A stretch of 23,730 nt of DNA, from contig DIUG01000002.1 in assembly GCA_002422305.1 (NCBI GenBank), forward strand, positions 1 to 23,730, given 5' to 3'. The notes under the pieces were generated by a model that was not told the origin of the DNA, did not search any database, and was given only the letters and a program-made list of their open reading frames with translations. Shown here in pieces: positions 1 through 8,822 of the stretch (positions within the stretch are counted from its first letter, which is position 1; each line of letters starts with the position of its first letter). The DNA is from Patescibacteria group bacterium UBA6164 (GTDB lineage: Bacteria > Patescibacteriota > Gracilibacteria > BD1-5 > UBA6164). Both the position numbers and the translations under genes were made by a program.

Positions 1-5
1 AGATT

Positions 6-620
6 TTAGGTAATTACCAATTTTTTCATAATAAAGCTTCCATTTTGATATTTTTTTTCATCATCTTTTTCAGATTCATTTCAAATAACAAAATCAAGTA
101 AATACCATTCATTAGTAGTTTTATTATAAACACATTTAAAAAATGCTTGTAATTCTTCTATTTTTTCATCTACTTTTTGCATAGATTGAGTATTTAGTAC
201 TATTGTTTTAAATACTCAATCTTCTTTAGCATTTATAACAATTACATCAACAGTATTAAATATTAGATTTATTTCATCTGTAAATAATCTATATTTTTTT
301 TCTGTTTTAATATTTATAATATCTATAAATGTCTTATCTCATCATAATAAACTTCATCTTTCTCAAACTGCTATAACTATATCATCAGTTTCCAAAAATA
401 TTTCTGTATTATCAAATTGTTTATTTTTAATTGGAAATATTTTAGTCCCTCTATCCTCTAATCAATCATTAAAATAACAATCAGTTCTTTCAAATTTAAA
501 ATAATAAGGACCAAAACTATCACTAACAAATTCAATATTAAATTCTCATTTCATTCATAATGAAAATTTATTTTTATTTACCACTATTTTTTCAACAGAT
601 TTTTTTATTATTTTTCACAT
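6..620 (-). CDS. Hypothetical protein, 204 aa
   Basis: Open frame of 204 codons on the minus strand when TGA is read as glycine; it starts MGKIIKKSVEKIVV and ends in TAA next to the window edge, so it is complete. No signal peptide or membrane segment is visible. The composition (many short alternating hydrophobic and charged stretches, few Ala) suggests a mostly beta soluble protein. I do not recognise a family. It contains TGA-TGA pairs (a GSLLGGDK segment) typical of this genome's native genes. It lies divergent to dnaG across a 219-base spacer. The start is the first ATG of the open frame; no strong Shine-Dalgarno sequence is seen. Confidence 0.75.
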
Positions 621-733
621 ATTTATTAATTATTTTAAAAAAAAATATTATTACATAAATAATATCATATTATAAAAATTATTACAAAAATAAAAATATA
701 AAATATAAATAGTATATGTTATGCTAAAATAAT

Positions 734-761
734 TTGATTTAACATTAAAAAAACTTATAAT
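734..761 (+). promoter_or_regulatory. Candidate sigma70-type promoter for dnaG
   Basis: TTGATT (734-739), a 16-base spacer and TATAAT (756-761) point toward dnaG, giving a leader of about 70 bases. A second candidate, the extended -10 TGCTAAAAT, lies at 722-730. The rest of the 621-839 spacer is plain A/T-rich sequence in which I see nothing else. Confidence 0.45.
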
Positions 762-839
762 TTTTATATATTTTATATAATATTATAAAAGGTATTATAG
801 TAATTAAAAAATTATATATTTATAAATAAGTAAAGCTAG

Positions 840-2510
840 ATGAATATTTCAGAAGAATTAGAACAAGCAATAGATATAGTAGAATTAGTTTCTAAATATA
901 CTAGTCTAAAAAAATCTGGTGTTAATTATAAATCAGTTTGCCCTTTCCCTTGACATAATGAAAAAACTCCTAGTTTTATGGTATCATCATCAAAACAAAT
1001 TGCATACTGTTTTGGTTGCCACAAATGATGATGAGCTATAAAATTTATAATGGATATAGAAAATTGTGAATTTAAAGATGCCATAGAAATACTTTGATGA
1101 TACACTGGTATAGAAGTAAATAAAAATTTTAATAAAGAAAAACATGAAATAAAAAAAAATATTTATTCATTATACAAAGATGCAGTAAATTATTATAAAA
1201 ATGCTTTAAATAAATATCCAGAAATAAAAAAATATGTATTTGATAGATGATTAAATGAAAAAATAATACAAGATTTTCACTTTGGTTATGCAGATAGTTG
1301 ACTAGAATTATATAATTATTTAAAATCGAAATGATATGATGATGAAATGATTATAAAATCAAATATATTTTTAGATTTAAAAACTAAAAAAGATAAATTT
1401 ATAAATAGACTTATATTCCCTATTCAAAATACTAGATGAGATTTTGTAGCTTTTACTGCAAGAGTTATATGAGAATGAGATCCTAAATATATAAATTCTC
1501 CAGCTTCAGAATTATATGATAAATCAAACATATTATATGGATTATTTAATGCTAGAACTTCGATATCTAAACTAGACTTTGTGATAATAACTGAATGACA
1601 AATGGATACAATTAGTTTACAATCAGCTGGTTTTTTAAATACAGTTGCAGTCTCATGAAGTGCTTTAACAGAAAAACATTTAACACTTATTAAAAGACTT
1701 ACTCATAAAATTTTTCTTTGTTTTGATTGAGATAATGCTTGAGAAAAAGCTACAAAATCAGCTCTCGAAAAAATGAAAAATAATTGATTCGAAGTAAAAA
1801 TAATAAATTTACTAAATGGAAAAGATCCAGATGATATAATAAAATCTAGTGAAGATTTTCAAAAATATATAGATAATGCATTGACACCTATTTGATACTA
1901 TATAAAAAAATCTAATTTTGATATAAATAGTATAGAAGAAAAAAAGAAACTTTTAGGAGAACTTCTAGAAATAGTAAAATCTTACTCTGATAATATAGAA
2001 AAAGATTTTTATTTAAAAGAAATAGCTAAACTATTAGATGTAAATCAAAATATAATTTATGATTTATTCAATAGGATAAAATTTACTACAAATACTAGTA
2101 AAGAACAAAAAGTAGAAATAAATAAAATAACAAATGATGATTTAGTAATATGATATTGTATACTAGATAAAAAAAATATAGATTTTTTTAATAAACATAT
2201 ATTATTTAAAAATTGATTATCAAATGATTTGAAAAAAGTTTTAGAAGATTGAATAACTTATATAAACTCTTTAGAATTAAATAAAAAAGAAAGATTTAGA
2301 TGAATATCTTTGAAAATAGAAGCAGATAATGAACATAAAAACATGGAACATTCAGAAGAAGAATTACAAAAAATAGTAAACTGATTAAATCGTGAAGTAT
2401 ATAAAAAATTAGTACAAACCTTGAAAACAGAAATGTCAAAAGGTAATAATGATGCTTTTGTAAAATATACACATTTAGTAAATGAAGCAAAAAAAAGCTG
2501 AATAAAATAA
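840..2510 (+). CDS. dnaG: DNA primase DnaG, 556 aa
   Basis: Synthesises the RNA primers for replication on the template behind the DnaB helicase. The N-terminal CHC2 zinc-binding domain is clear: CPFPGHNEKTPSF at about residues 34-46, with Cys34 and His39, followed by CFGC (Cys57, Cys60) and KGGGAIKF. The central TOPRIM catalytic core has ITEGQMD near residue 250 (metal-binding Glu) and CFDGDNAGEKA near 296 (DxD). The C-terminal third is lysine-rich and low in similarity to textbook primases, as expected for the helicase-binding region. Glycines of the zinc domain and of TEG/FDGD are encoded by TGA, which makes this gene strong evidence for table 25. It starts at ATG 840 with only a weak ribosome site and ends in TAA. 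The overall length is a little under the 580-600 residues common elsewhere. Confidence 0.97.
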
Positions 2511-2552
2511 CTTAATTCTAAAAATGTAAATCTTTAAAAACACGATATTTTT

Positions 2553-2586
2553 ATGGGTTCAGTTCATACATAAAAAAGAGCCCCAT
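2553..2586 (+). terminator. Possible terminator hairpin after dnaG
   Basis: ATGGGTTC (2553-2560) can pair with GAGCCCCAT (2578-2586) with one bulge, and a T-rich stretch follows a few bases later (2597-2609). The stem is imperfect and the T run is not immediate, so this is a weak call. Confidence 0.3.
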
Positions 2587-2590
2587 TAAG

Positions 2591-2618
2591 TTGATTATAT
2601 TTTTTTTTAGAGTATATT
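2591..2618 (+). promoter_or_regulatory. Candidate promoter for the 2656 gene
   Basis: TTGATT (2591-2596), 16-base spacer, TATATT (2613-2618), followed by the ATG at 2656. It has the same -35 hexamer and spacing as the dnaG candidate. Confidence 0.35.
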
Positions 2619-2655
2619 AAGAAATATAATTATTTTTAATTTAAAATTAAGTAAA

Positions 2656-3372
2656 ATGAATTTAAATAAACTATTTCCTATAATTTTATTTTTTGTAGCT
2701 TTATGACTTTTTATATTTATTTATATAATAAAAAATAAAGAAGATAAAATTAGATCAAAATATGAAAAAAGAATATTTACTACAAATAATATAACTAAAA
2801 ATATTAAAAATATAGAAAGTTGAGATTGAATAAGTGATGATTATGAAAAGAATATTGCAAAAGAAGTTATTAAAGAATATAAAAAAAATCTTAAATATAT
2901 AGAAAAAAAAGATAATAAAATTTTAATTTATCCTATTGAATGATTTAATACTATTCATTTCATAGAAAAAATATGGTGAATTAGTAATTATAAAGCATCA
3001 TATAAAAATAAAAATCCTATTTTTGAAATATCAATTAAATGAATAATATATAATTGAAGGTATTTTTTTAAATGGAATAATATATACTGATTTAAAAAAT
3101 TCAAATGACCTTTTTGAACTCAATATTCACCAGAAAATAGAAGTTCTCAAGCACTTCAAATTCAATGATTTTATATTGATTTGGAAGAAAATACAAAAAA
3201 AATTAAAGATAAATTATGAGTAAAAGAATGAGAAAAATTTATAAGTTTACATGAGTGAAATTTAATTCACTATGAACTTATGTGATTACCTCAAACTATT
3301 AATATATTGATTGGTATTTTTGAAAATTTTATGAAAGATAATAATATTAAATATTGAATTAAAAATTGATAA
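2656..3372 (+). CDS. Hypothetical membrane-anchored protein, 238 aa
   Basis: Open frame of 238 codons with about 20 in-frame TGA codons read as Gly. A single hydrophobic segment at residues 5-25 (FPIILFFVALGLFIFIY) followed by a lysine-rich stretch suggests an N-terminal anchor or uncleaved signal, with the rest of the protein outside the membrane. The middle is rich in Lys/Asn/Ile and aromatic residues, with a run of glycine and aromatic residues near 130-155. I do not recognise a domain. It follows dnaG on the same strand after 145 bases and has its own candidate promoter. It ends TGA-TAA-TAG, where TGA is sense and TAA is the first true stop. Confidence 0.75.
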
Positions 3373-3423
3373 TAGGCCTAACAAGATATAACAAATAATC
3401 TTTCATTTATTTAATGCGACCTT

Positions 3424-3600
3424 TTATGAAATTATAATTCAAACACCTAATCGGATTTTAATACAAAAAAATCACTTAATTCAAAGATACCATCTATTTA
3501 TGGTTCTTCAAAATTGTTTAATCCTATAATGTTCACTAGCTAAACAATCACCTCTAATTCTATCAATTACAATCATATCTAAATTATCCCTAACATCCAT
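3424..3600 (-). pseudogene. Small ORF or gene remnant, 58 codons
   Basis: Minus-strand frame starting MDVRDNLDMIVIDRIRG and ending in TAA, with four in-frame TGA codons (for example QFGRTIN and WYLGIKG). The frame stays open for a few codons upstream of the ATG to a TAA. The first half looks protein-like, with charged and hydrophobic alternation and IDRIRGDCLASEHYRIKQF. The second half degrades into aromatic/Ile-rich sequence. It lies in the irregular 3373-3960 stretch beside a nested palindrome. It could be a decayed gene piece or chance; I do not recognise it. Confidence 0.25.
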
Positions 3601-3618
3601 AAAATCTTCATTTCTACT

Positions 3619-3724
3619 AAAAATAGTTTATAATCTGAGTAACTTTACTCTATCATTCCTGCGAAGGCAGGAATGATAGAGTAAAGTTTAATTCAATTTA
3701 TTACTAAGAAAATAAACTATTTTT
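3619..3724. repeat. Nested palindromic element (MITE/REP-like)
   Basis: A perfect 22-bp stem (3641-3662 pairing with 3667-3688) around the loop GAAG has the GC-rich core CCTGCGAAGGCAGG, which stands out in this AT-rich sequence. It is enclosed by an outer perfect 12-bp inverted repeat, AAAAATAGTTTA (3619-3630) and TAAACTATTTTT (3713-3724). No T run follows directly, so it looks more like a palindromic mobile element than a simple terminator. It lies just upstream of the foreign-looking gene at 3961. Confidence 0.7.
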
Positions 3725-3739
3725 CAGTATATCATAAAT

Positions 3740-3835
3740 TTAATAATAGTTTTCTTTATCAACTAATTTATGTTTAATAATTCTTAGTTTTATAGTTACT
3801 TCTTCATTATTTTTTAAATAAGTTTTGTAATTCAT
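3740..3835 (-). pseudogene. Possible small ORF or remnant, 31 codons
   Basis: Starts MNYKTYLKNNEEVTIKL and ends in TAA. The frame remains open upstream of this ATG into the promoter region of the 3961 gene (reading VHRWKYP just before the Met), so it may be the tail of a decayed longer gene rather than an intact peptide. It has a lysine-rich composition and no TGA codons. No family is recognised. The evidence is only the open frame and a plausible amino acid pattern. Confidence 0.2.
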
Positions 3836-3897
3836 TGGGTATTTCCAACGATGCACAAAATGTATTATACTTTCTACGAAAAATATCGTGTTTTTAT

Positions 3898-3926
3898 TTG
3901 ACTATTTTAAATTTAATTGTTATAAT
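3898..3926 (+). promoter_or_regulatory. Near-consensus promoter of the 3961 gene
   Basis: TTGACT (3898-3903), exactly 17 bases, TATAAT (3921-3926). This is the best-matching sigma70-type promoter in the window. A Shine-Dalgarno GGAG (3951-3954) sits 6 bases before the ATG at 3961 and decides that start over the in-frame upstream ATG at 3835, which would lie upstream of the promoter. Confidence 0.65.
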
Positions 3927-3960
3927 TATAATTCCTTTAATAATCTCTTTGGAGAAAAAA

Positions 3961-4758
3961 ATGAAAACTTTATTTTTAGTAGTATTTTTGGTAATTTTCT
4001 CAAAATCAGTATTAGCAAATCAACGAATCGAAATAATAGTTGATTATGCGAATTTTTTGAATTTTCAAAAAATTTGTAAGAAAACTGATTTCAATGAAAA
4101 TTGTTTCGATTTTAAAGAAACAATGAAGGTAAGGGAGTTAGCAGAAAATTTGGCTATTGATAGTTATGTGTCAACTCTACCAGTAAGCATTTATAAACCC
4201 CTCGTATACCAGGAAACAAACGACTTCGTAATGGAGTACTCTATTCCTATTCAAGTATTAATGGTGGGCGAATACTACGGCTACCATAGCAATGAGTACA
4301 GGGTAGTTAAGGAAAACTATTTACTTGAAAAAATGGAGGATCGAATGAGATTTTCTCCAGTAAATAGAAAATTTGCATCTTATGATGCAAATGGAAATTG
4401 GGTTTTTTCAGCTACAAAAAAAGCAGGTTACTGCTCTCTAAATGGTATTGAATATACCGTAATTTGTAGACCAGTTGAATTGATGAATGAAAACAACAGA
4501 ATTATTTCATCAATACTACTTGAAAATGATTTTCAATTTTTTTCTTACAGTGATTGTAAAGGAACAATTTGCAAAAGGGGGGCATTAAATGTTAATTCTC
4601 CAACTATAAAACTATTGAGCTTGTACTTCGGTTACAATAGTAAAATAGTTGAAAATAGTCGGAAACTATATATTTTTTCTTCATTAGCAAATCTTCTGTC
4701 TAATGAAGAAAGTTTCGATGTTAATATAATCTCAGATTATATTTTGACTAGAAACTAA
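3961..4758 (+). CDS. Secreted cysteine-containing protein, 265 aa, probably horizontally acquired
   Basis: A Sec signal peptide is clear: MKTLFLVVFLVIFSKSVLA with a likely cut after residue 19. The mature protein has six cysteines in three spaced pairs (39/48, 158/169, 199/204), suggesting disulfides after export. I do not recognise the family. The gene differs from its neighbours. None of its eight glycines uses TGA (they are GGC, GGC, GGA, GGT, GGT, GGA, GGG, GGT). It uses CGA and CGG arginine codons that are rare elsewhere here, and it looks less A/T-rich. It carries its own near-consensus promoter, GGAG ribosome site and perfect hairpin terminator. An in-frame ATG at 3835 would add residues without homology-like character and is rejected. 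Inference: a cassette that entered from a standard-code bacterium and has not been recoded. The host could still translate it, since it ends in TAA. Confidence 0.85.
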   Translation: MKTLFLVVFLVIFSKSVLANQRIEIIVDYANFLNFQKICKKTDFNENCFDFKETMKVRELAENLAIDSYVSTLPVSIYKPLVYQETNDFVMEYSIPIQVLMVGEYYGYHSNEYRVVKENYLLEKMEDRMRFSPVNRKFASYDANGNWVFSATKKAGYCSLNGIEYTVICRPVELMNENNRIISSILLENDFQFFSYSDCKGTICKRGALNVNSPTIKLLSLYFGYNSKIVENSRKLYIFSSLANLLSNEESFDVNIISDYILTRN

Positions 4759-4761
4759 AAA

Positions 4762-4792
4762 AAAACCATCAAGCTAAAAGCTTGATGGTTTT
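4762..4792 (+). terminator. Rho-independent terminator after the 265-aa gene
   Basis: AAAACCATCAAGCT (4762-4775) and AGCTTGATGGTTTT (4779-4792) form a perfect 14-bp stem around the loop AAA, starting 3 bases after the stop codon. The arm's A and T tails make it usable in both directions, so it may also stop the minus-strand ABC operon. Confidence 0.9.
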
Positions 4793-4863
4793 CACTTTGT
4801 ATAATTTTATAAAATATAGATAATAAATACTAAATAAAAATAAATTTATTTATATGCTTTTGT

Positions 4864-7290
4864 CTATTTTTTAAGTACTCATTTTCATATAAAAACATTT
4901 ATTAAAAATCATAATAATACAAAAATTAAAAATAATAACACGAATGCTATAAAATAATTATAAAAAGAATAATTTATAAAATCCGATAAACTTATTAAAT
5001 AATATGAACTAAAACTAGCTATTATAATACTAAAAATAAAAGCTATTGTTTGTAAATAAATATATTCAAATAAATTATTTAATTTCAAAAATAATTTATT
5101 TGCTCAAAGTATATTATAAAGATTTGATTTCTTTTTTTTGAAAGGTAGCAAAAATATAATACTTACAATTAAACTAATAGTACAAAAAATAAATATATAT
5201 AAAAATAATATTTGAATAATAATAAAAACTTTTCAAGAAATAGATTTTATTTCTTTTACGACTTGATCTATTTCTATAAATGAAATATGATTTCATGTTT
5301 TCATCAAAAAATCATTTTTAAAATCTTTTATATTTTCTAAAGGTGTAAATGTAGATAAAAAATAAGTTTTAGGAAAAGATTTAAAATCATCAGGAAATAC
5401 TTGAAAATAAAAAAATGGGTTTATAGAACCATTAACACTTTCCCTAATATTAGATATTACTAGACTTTTTTCTATACCATATACAAAAAAAACTATTTTG
5501 TCTCATATTCAAACATTTAATGATTTAGAAAAATCATTATCAATAGATACTTCCCCAGATTTAATTTTTTCTCATTTTAATATTTTTATATTTTCTAAGG
5601 AATTATCAGTTATATTAAATTCTCTAGTAAATCTTCATCATATATTTTCACTATCAGATTCTCATTTTTTTCAAGCTAAATGTTCTTTTATATCAACATT
5701 ATTTATAGTTAAAATTCTTCATAATATAACACTGTATGCTTCTTTTTTATATTTTTGATCTATTTTATTTATATCTTCATCTTTTAAATTTATTATGTAT
5801 ATATTATTTTCATTGTTTAAATCTATATTCAACTTATCTAAAAAATTCAATGATACTATAGAAATAAAAAATATAGAAGTAAAAGATATAATAAAACCAA
5901 ATATTATTAACAATGATAAATTTCATGGTTTAATTGTATTTCTAATAGAATCATAAATAGAAAAAGATTTAGATTTTATAAAATAAGATTTTTTATGAAG
6001 AAATATTAGTATATTTTTTAAAAAATATCATATGAAAAATATAGATAAAAATAATATTAATGTAAAATATATAGATCAAATAAAATCTCAAATTATCAAA
6101 TTATAAATAATAATACTACCTGTTAATATCAATAAAACTTCTATTAAAAATTCTTTTTTTGAATAAATTTGTAAAAAGTTTTCTTTTAATCAAGCTAAAG
6201 GATTATTTGAAAAAAACTTAATTAAAGGTAATGTAATAGATATTCATAATATAATTAATCCTAAAATTGCTGTCTTTATTATAGATGGATTATATATAAT
6301 AAATGAATTTGCTAATTCAAATTTTCTAATAAAATAAAAAGAAAATTTTGCTAATAAAACACTTAATATAAAACAAATTATAAAAATAATAATAAATAAA
6401 AATATATTAAAAAATAGTAAATTAGAATTTTTTATTCACAATATTCTTAATATAGAAAAATATTTTTTATTTCCTATATAAAATGATTCTACTGATAAAA
6501 ATATAATTAAAATAGTAATTATAAAAGATATAATTAAAATATATTTTATAAATTTATCTAGTTCCGAAAATGTATCTGAAAATCTATCTCATCAACTCTT
6601 ATAATCTCTTATTCTAAGTAATTCAAAAACTTTACTTTCCTTAATATTTTTTAATATATTTTCAAAATCGGATGAATTATTTACTTTTATTAAATATTCT
6701 CTATTTATCCTTGATCATAATTCATCTAAATTTAATTTATCAAATTCTATTAAATCTAAAACTACCTTTTTTCAATCATCATATAAATTAAATCAACTTT
6801 CTGGAAATTTATCTATTATTCATCCTAAATTGTATTTTTTTTGATATACCTCTATTTGATTATTTATTACAAATAAATCTTGTACATTTTTACTTATAAA
6901 TACTCAAGAGTTTTCTTTATCAGAAGTTATATCAAAATCTCAATATAATGGAAATTTATCATCTACAAATATTAAAGAAACTAAAGTAGGATTATCATAT
7001 TTGTCTACAATAGTAGTATAAGTTTGTATCTTTTTTGATAATATTATCTTATTTTCTTTGACCAAATTATTTAAATATTCAAGCTGTTCTTTTTCTAAGT
7101 CTTTATTTGTTTCTATTTTAATATCTCATCACAAAATAGGTTTTGCTTCATTTCATATAAGTACTTTTATATTATTTACTAAATTATCACTAAGTAGAAA
7201 ACCTGTAAGTGATAAAATAATACAAAAAATTATTATAAAAAATTTATAACTATTATTTAAAACAAATACCTTTAATAATTTTTTATACAT
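4864..7290 (-). CDS. ABC transporter permease, FtsX/MacB-like (YbbP type), 808 aa
   Basis: Large inner-membrane permease that would pair with the adjacent ATPase. About ten hydrophobic segments are visible: one near residues 12-30 and then an outside domain of about 220 residues; four or five between about 250 and 423; one at about 455-480, followed by a second outside domain; and three at about 690-716, 745-767 and 780-803. Two FtsX-type modules joined in tandem with two outside domains are the pattern of the YbbP/LolC-related permeases. The segment FKKKKSNLYNILGANKLFL matches the FtsX cytoplasmic coupling region (typically RRxEIGILRALGAT). About 32 of some 41 glycines are TGA. It starts at ATG 7290, 21 bases after the ATPase stop, and ends in TAG. 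Known families of this type extract or move lipids or lipoproteins, or act mechanically on the envelope. The substrate here cannot be read from the sequence. Confidence 0.9.
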
Positions 7291-7311
7291 ATTTTTTTAT
7301 TAACTATTATT

Positions 7312-7974
7312 TTATTTTAGAACTAGTATATGATTTTCTACACTATAAATTTTATCTGCAACCTTTGCTATATTCAAATCATGAGTAATCATAATAATTG
7401 TATTATTTGTATCTTTATGAAGTTTATTTATCAAATCAATTATTATATTTGTATTTTCTATATCTAAATTTCAAGTAGGTTCATCTGCTAATAAAATCGA
7501 GGTTTCTCATACAAAAGCTCTAGCTACTGCTACTCTTTGTTGTTCTCATCAACTTAAATTATAAGGATAAGAATTTATTTTATTCTCTAATCATACTATT
7601 TTTAATATTTCTTTTGTTTCATATCTTCTTTTTAATTTATTTAATTCTATTATCAAATCTACATTTTCTTCTACTGTTAAATTATCTATTAAATTGTATT
7701 GTTGAAAAATAAAAGAAATATTTTTTCATCTAAAATTAGTTTTTTCTTCATAATTCATTTTACTCAAAAAATTATTATTTACATTTATTTCTCATTTTTC
7801 AAAATCATCTAATCAAGCAATTAAATTAAATAATGTAGTTTTTCAACTTCAACTAGTTCCTAATATTGAAACAAAATCTCATTTTTTTATTTCTAAACTA
7901 AGATTTTTATAGATTATAATTTCGTTATTACTTACATTTGTGTAAGATTTATCTAAATTTATTATTTTAATCAT
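7312..7974 (-). CDS. ABC transporter ATP-binding protein (YbbA/LolD/MacB type), 220 aa
   Basis: All nucleotide-binding motifs are present. Walker A is GTSGSGKTT near residues 39-47, with both inner glycines encoded by TGA. The Q loop is in FIFQQYNLIDNLTVEENV, the signature is LSGEQQRVAVARAF near 140, Walker B is ILLADEPTGNLD near 159-170, and the switch histidine is in MITHD near 195. The length of about 220 residues and the QQYNLI and NLD elements fit the LolD/MacB/YbbA subfamily that works with FtsX-type permeases. It overlaps the upstream hydrolase gene by 8 bases, so translation is probably coupled, and it is followed by the permease. Confidence 0.95.
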
Positions 7975-8632
7975 TTTGTATCAAATTATTATTTTTTAAA
8001 AATTCAAAAACATTTTTTGATATTATTTCATATCATTTTTTATTTGGATGAATTCAATCACTTAAATTTAAATCATGTTTTCAAGCAACTCATTCTAAAA
8101 AGAAATTTATCAAATATATAGAAGTTTTTTTAGTAACTTTTTCATAAATATTAAAAAAATCATTACCATAAGATATTCATAAATTTGGTGGAATTTTCAT
8201 TCATCAAAGTACAATTTTTATATTTTTTTCTTTTAATCTATTTATAATTTGTTCTATATTTTCTTCTATATCAGATATTTTTGTTCATCTTAATCAATCA
8301 TTTCATCATATTACAATTATTGCAATTTCAGGAGTTTTATCAGTTTCAGTTAAATATAAATCTAGTCTATCTAATAATTGTAATGTTGTATTTCAACTAA
8401 CTCATGCATTTATTACCTTATAATCATATCACTTTTGTGTTAATATTTTTTGTAATTGCATAGGATACGAATCAGCTAAATCTAAATTATATCAAGCAGT
8501 TAAACTATCTCACAAAGCCAAAATAATTTTATTTTTACTTGATTTATCTACTTTTTTTTTGATTTCAATGTCATTATTTTCACAAGAAATTAATAATAAT
8601 ATTGTTATTATTGAGATTAATATTTTTATCAT
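7967..8632 (-). CDS. SGNH/GDSL hydrolase lipoprotein (TesA-like arylesterase/lysophospholipase), 221 aa
   Basis: A lipoprotein signal is visible: hydrophobic residues 3-15, then LLISC (lipobox, Cys17), so the enzyme is probably tethered outside the cytoplasmic membrane. The SGNH blocks are in order: GDSLTAGYN (block I, nucleophile Ser), the INAGVSGNTT glycine of block II, GGNDGLRG (block III, Asn), and DGIHPNKKGYE (block V, Asp and His). This arrangement matches TesA/arylesterase enzymes that split esters or lysophospholipids. The GDS glycine is TGA. It is the first gene of the operon, and its stop codon overlaps the start of the ABC ATPase. In E. coli tesA neighbours ybbA-ybbP, so the grouping is meaningful. 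Confidence 0.93.
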
Positions 8633-8822
8633 ATAATTTATTAATTAGAAAATAATAGTAATAATTATAAAATATTACATATAAACTATAACAAAAAATC
8701 TATATTTTACAATTATTTTAGGATTTTTGTAAATTACAAAAAAAATAACTTGATTATTTTGCAATTTAAAAAAAAGAATGCTAAAATTAAATCAACTATT
8801 TATTTTTTAATAAACTTAATTA
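8633..8822. promoter_or_regulatory. Divergent promoter region between hydrolase operon and phosphate permease
   Basis: A 190-base A/T-rich spacer between two divergent operons, so promoters for both must lie here. Toward the permease there is an extended -10 candidate TGCTAAAAT (8779-8787), the same nonamer as at 722-730 before dnaG. A TTGATT lies at 8750 but is too far away to pair with it. I see no clear operator or PHO-box-like repeat. Confidence 0.4.

Noticed and set aside
3835..4758. A longer start (ATG 3835) for the secreted protein gene.
   Set aside because: It would begin upstream of the near-consensus promoter, whereas ATG 3961 has a GGAG site and begins a clean signal peptide.
4864..7290. 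Apparent pseudogenes: under the standard code this and most other regions show many short broken frames.
   Set aside because: Breaks are all TGA codons at glycine positions of intact families; with table 25 the genes are whole.
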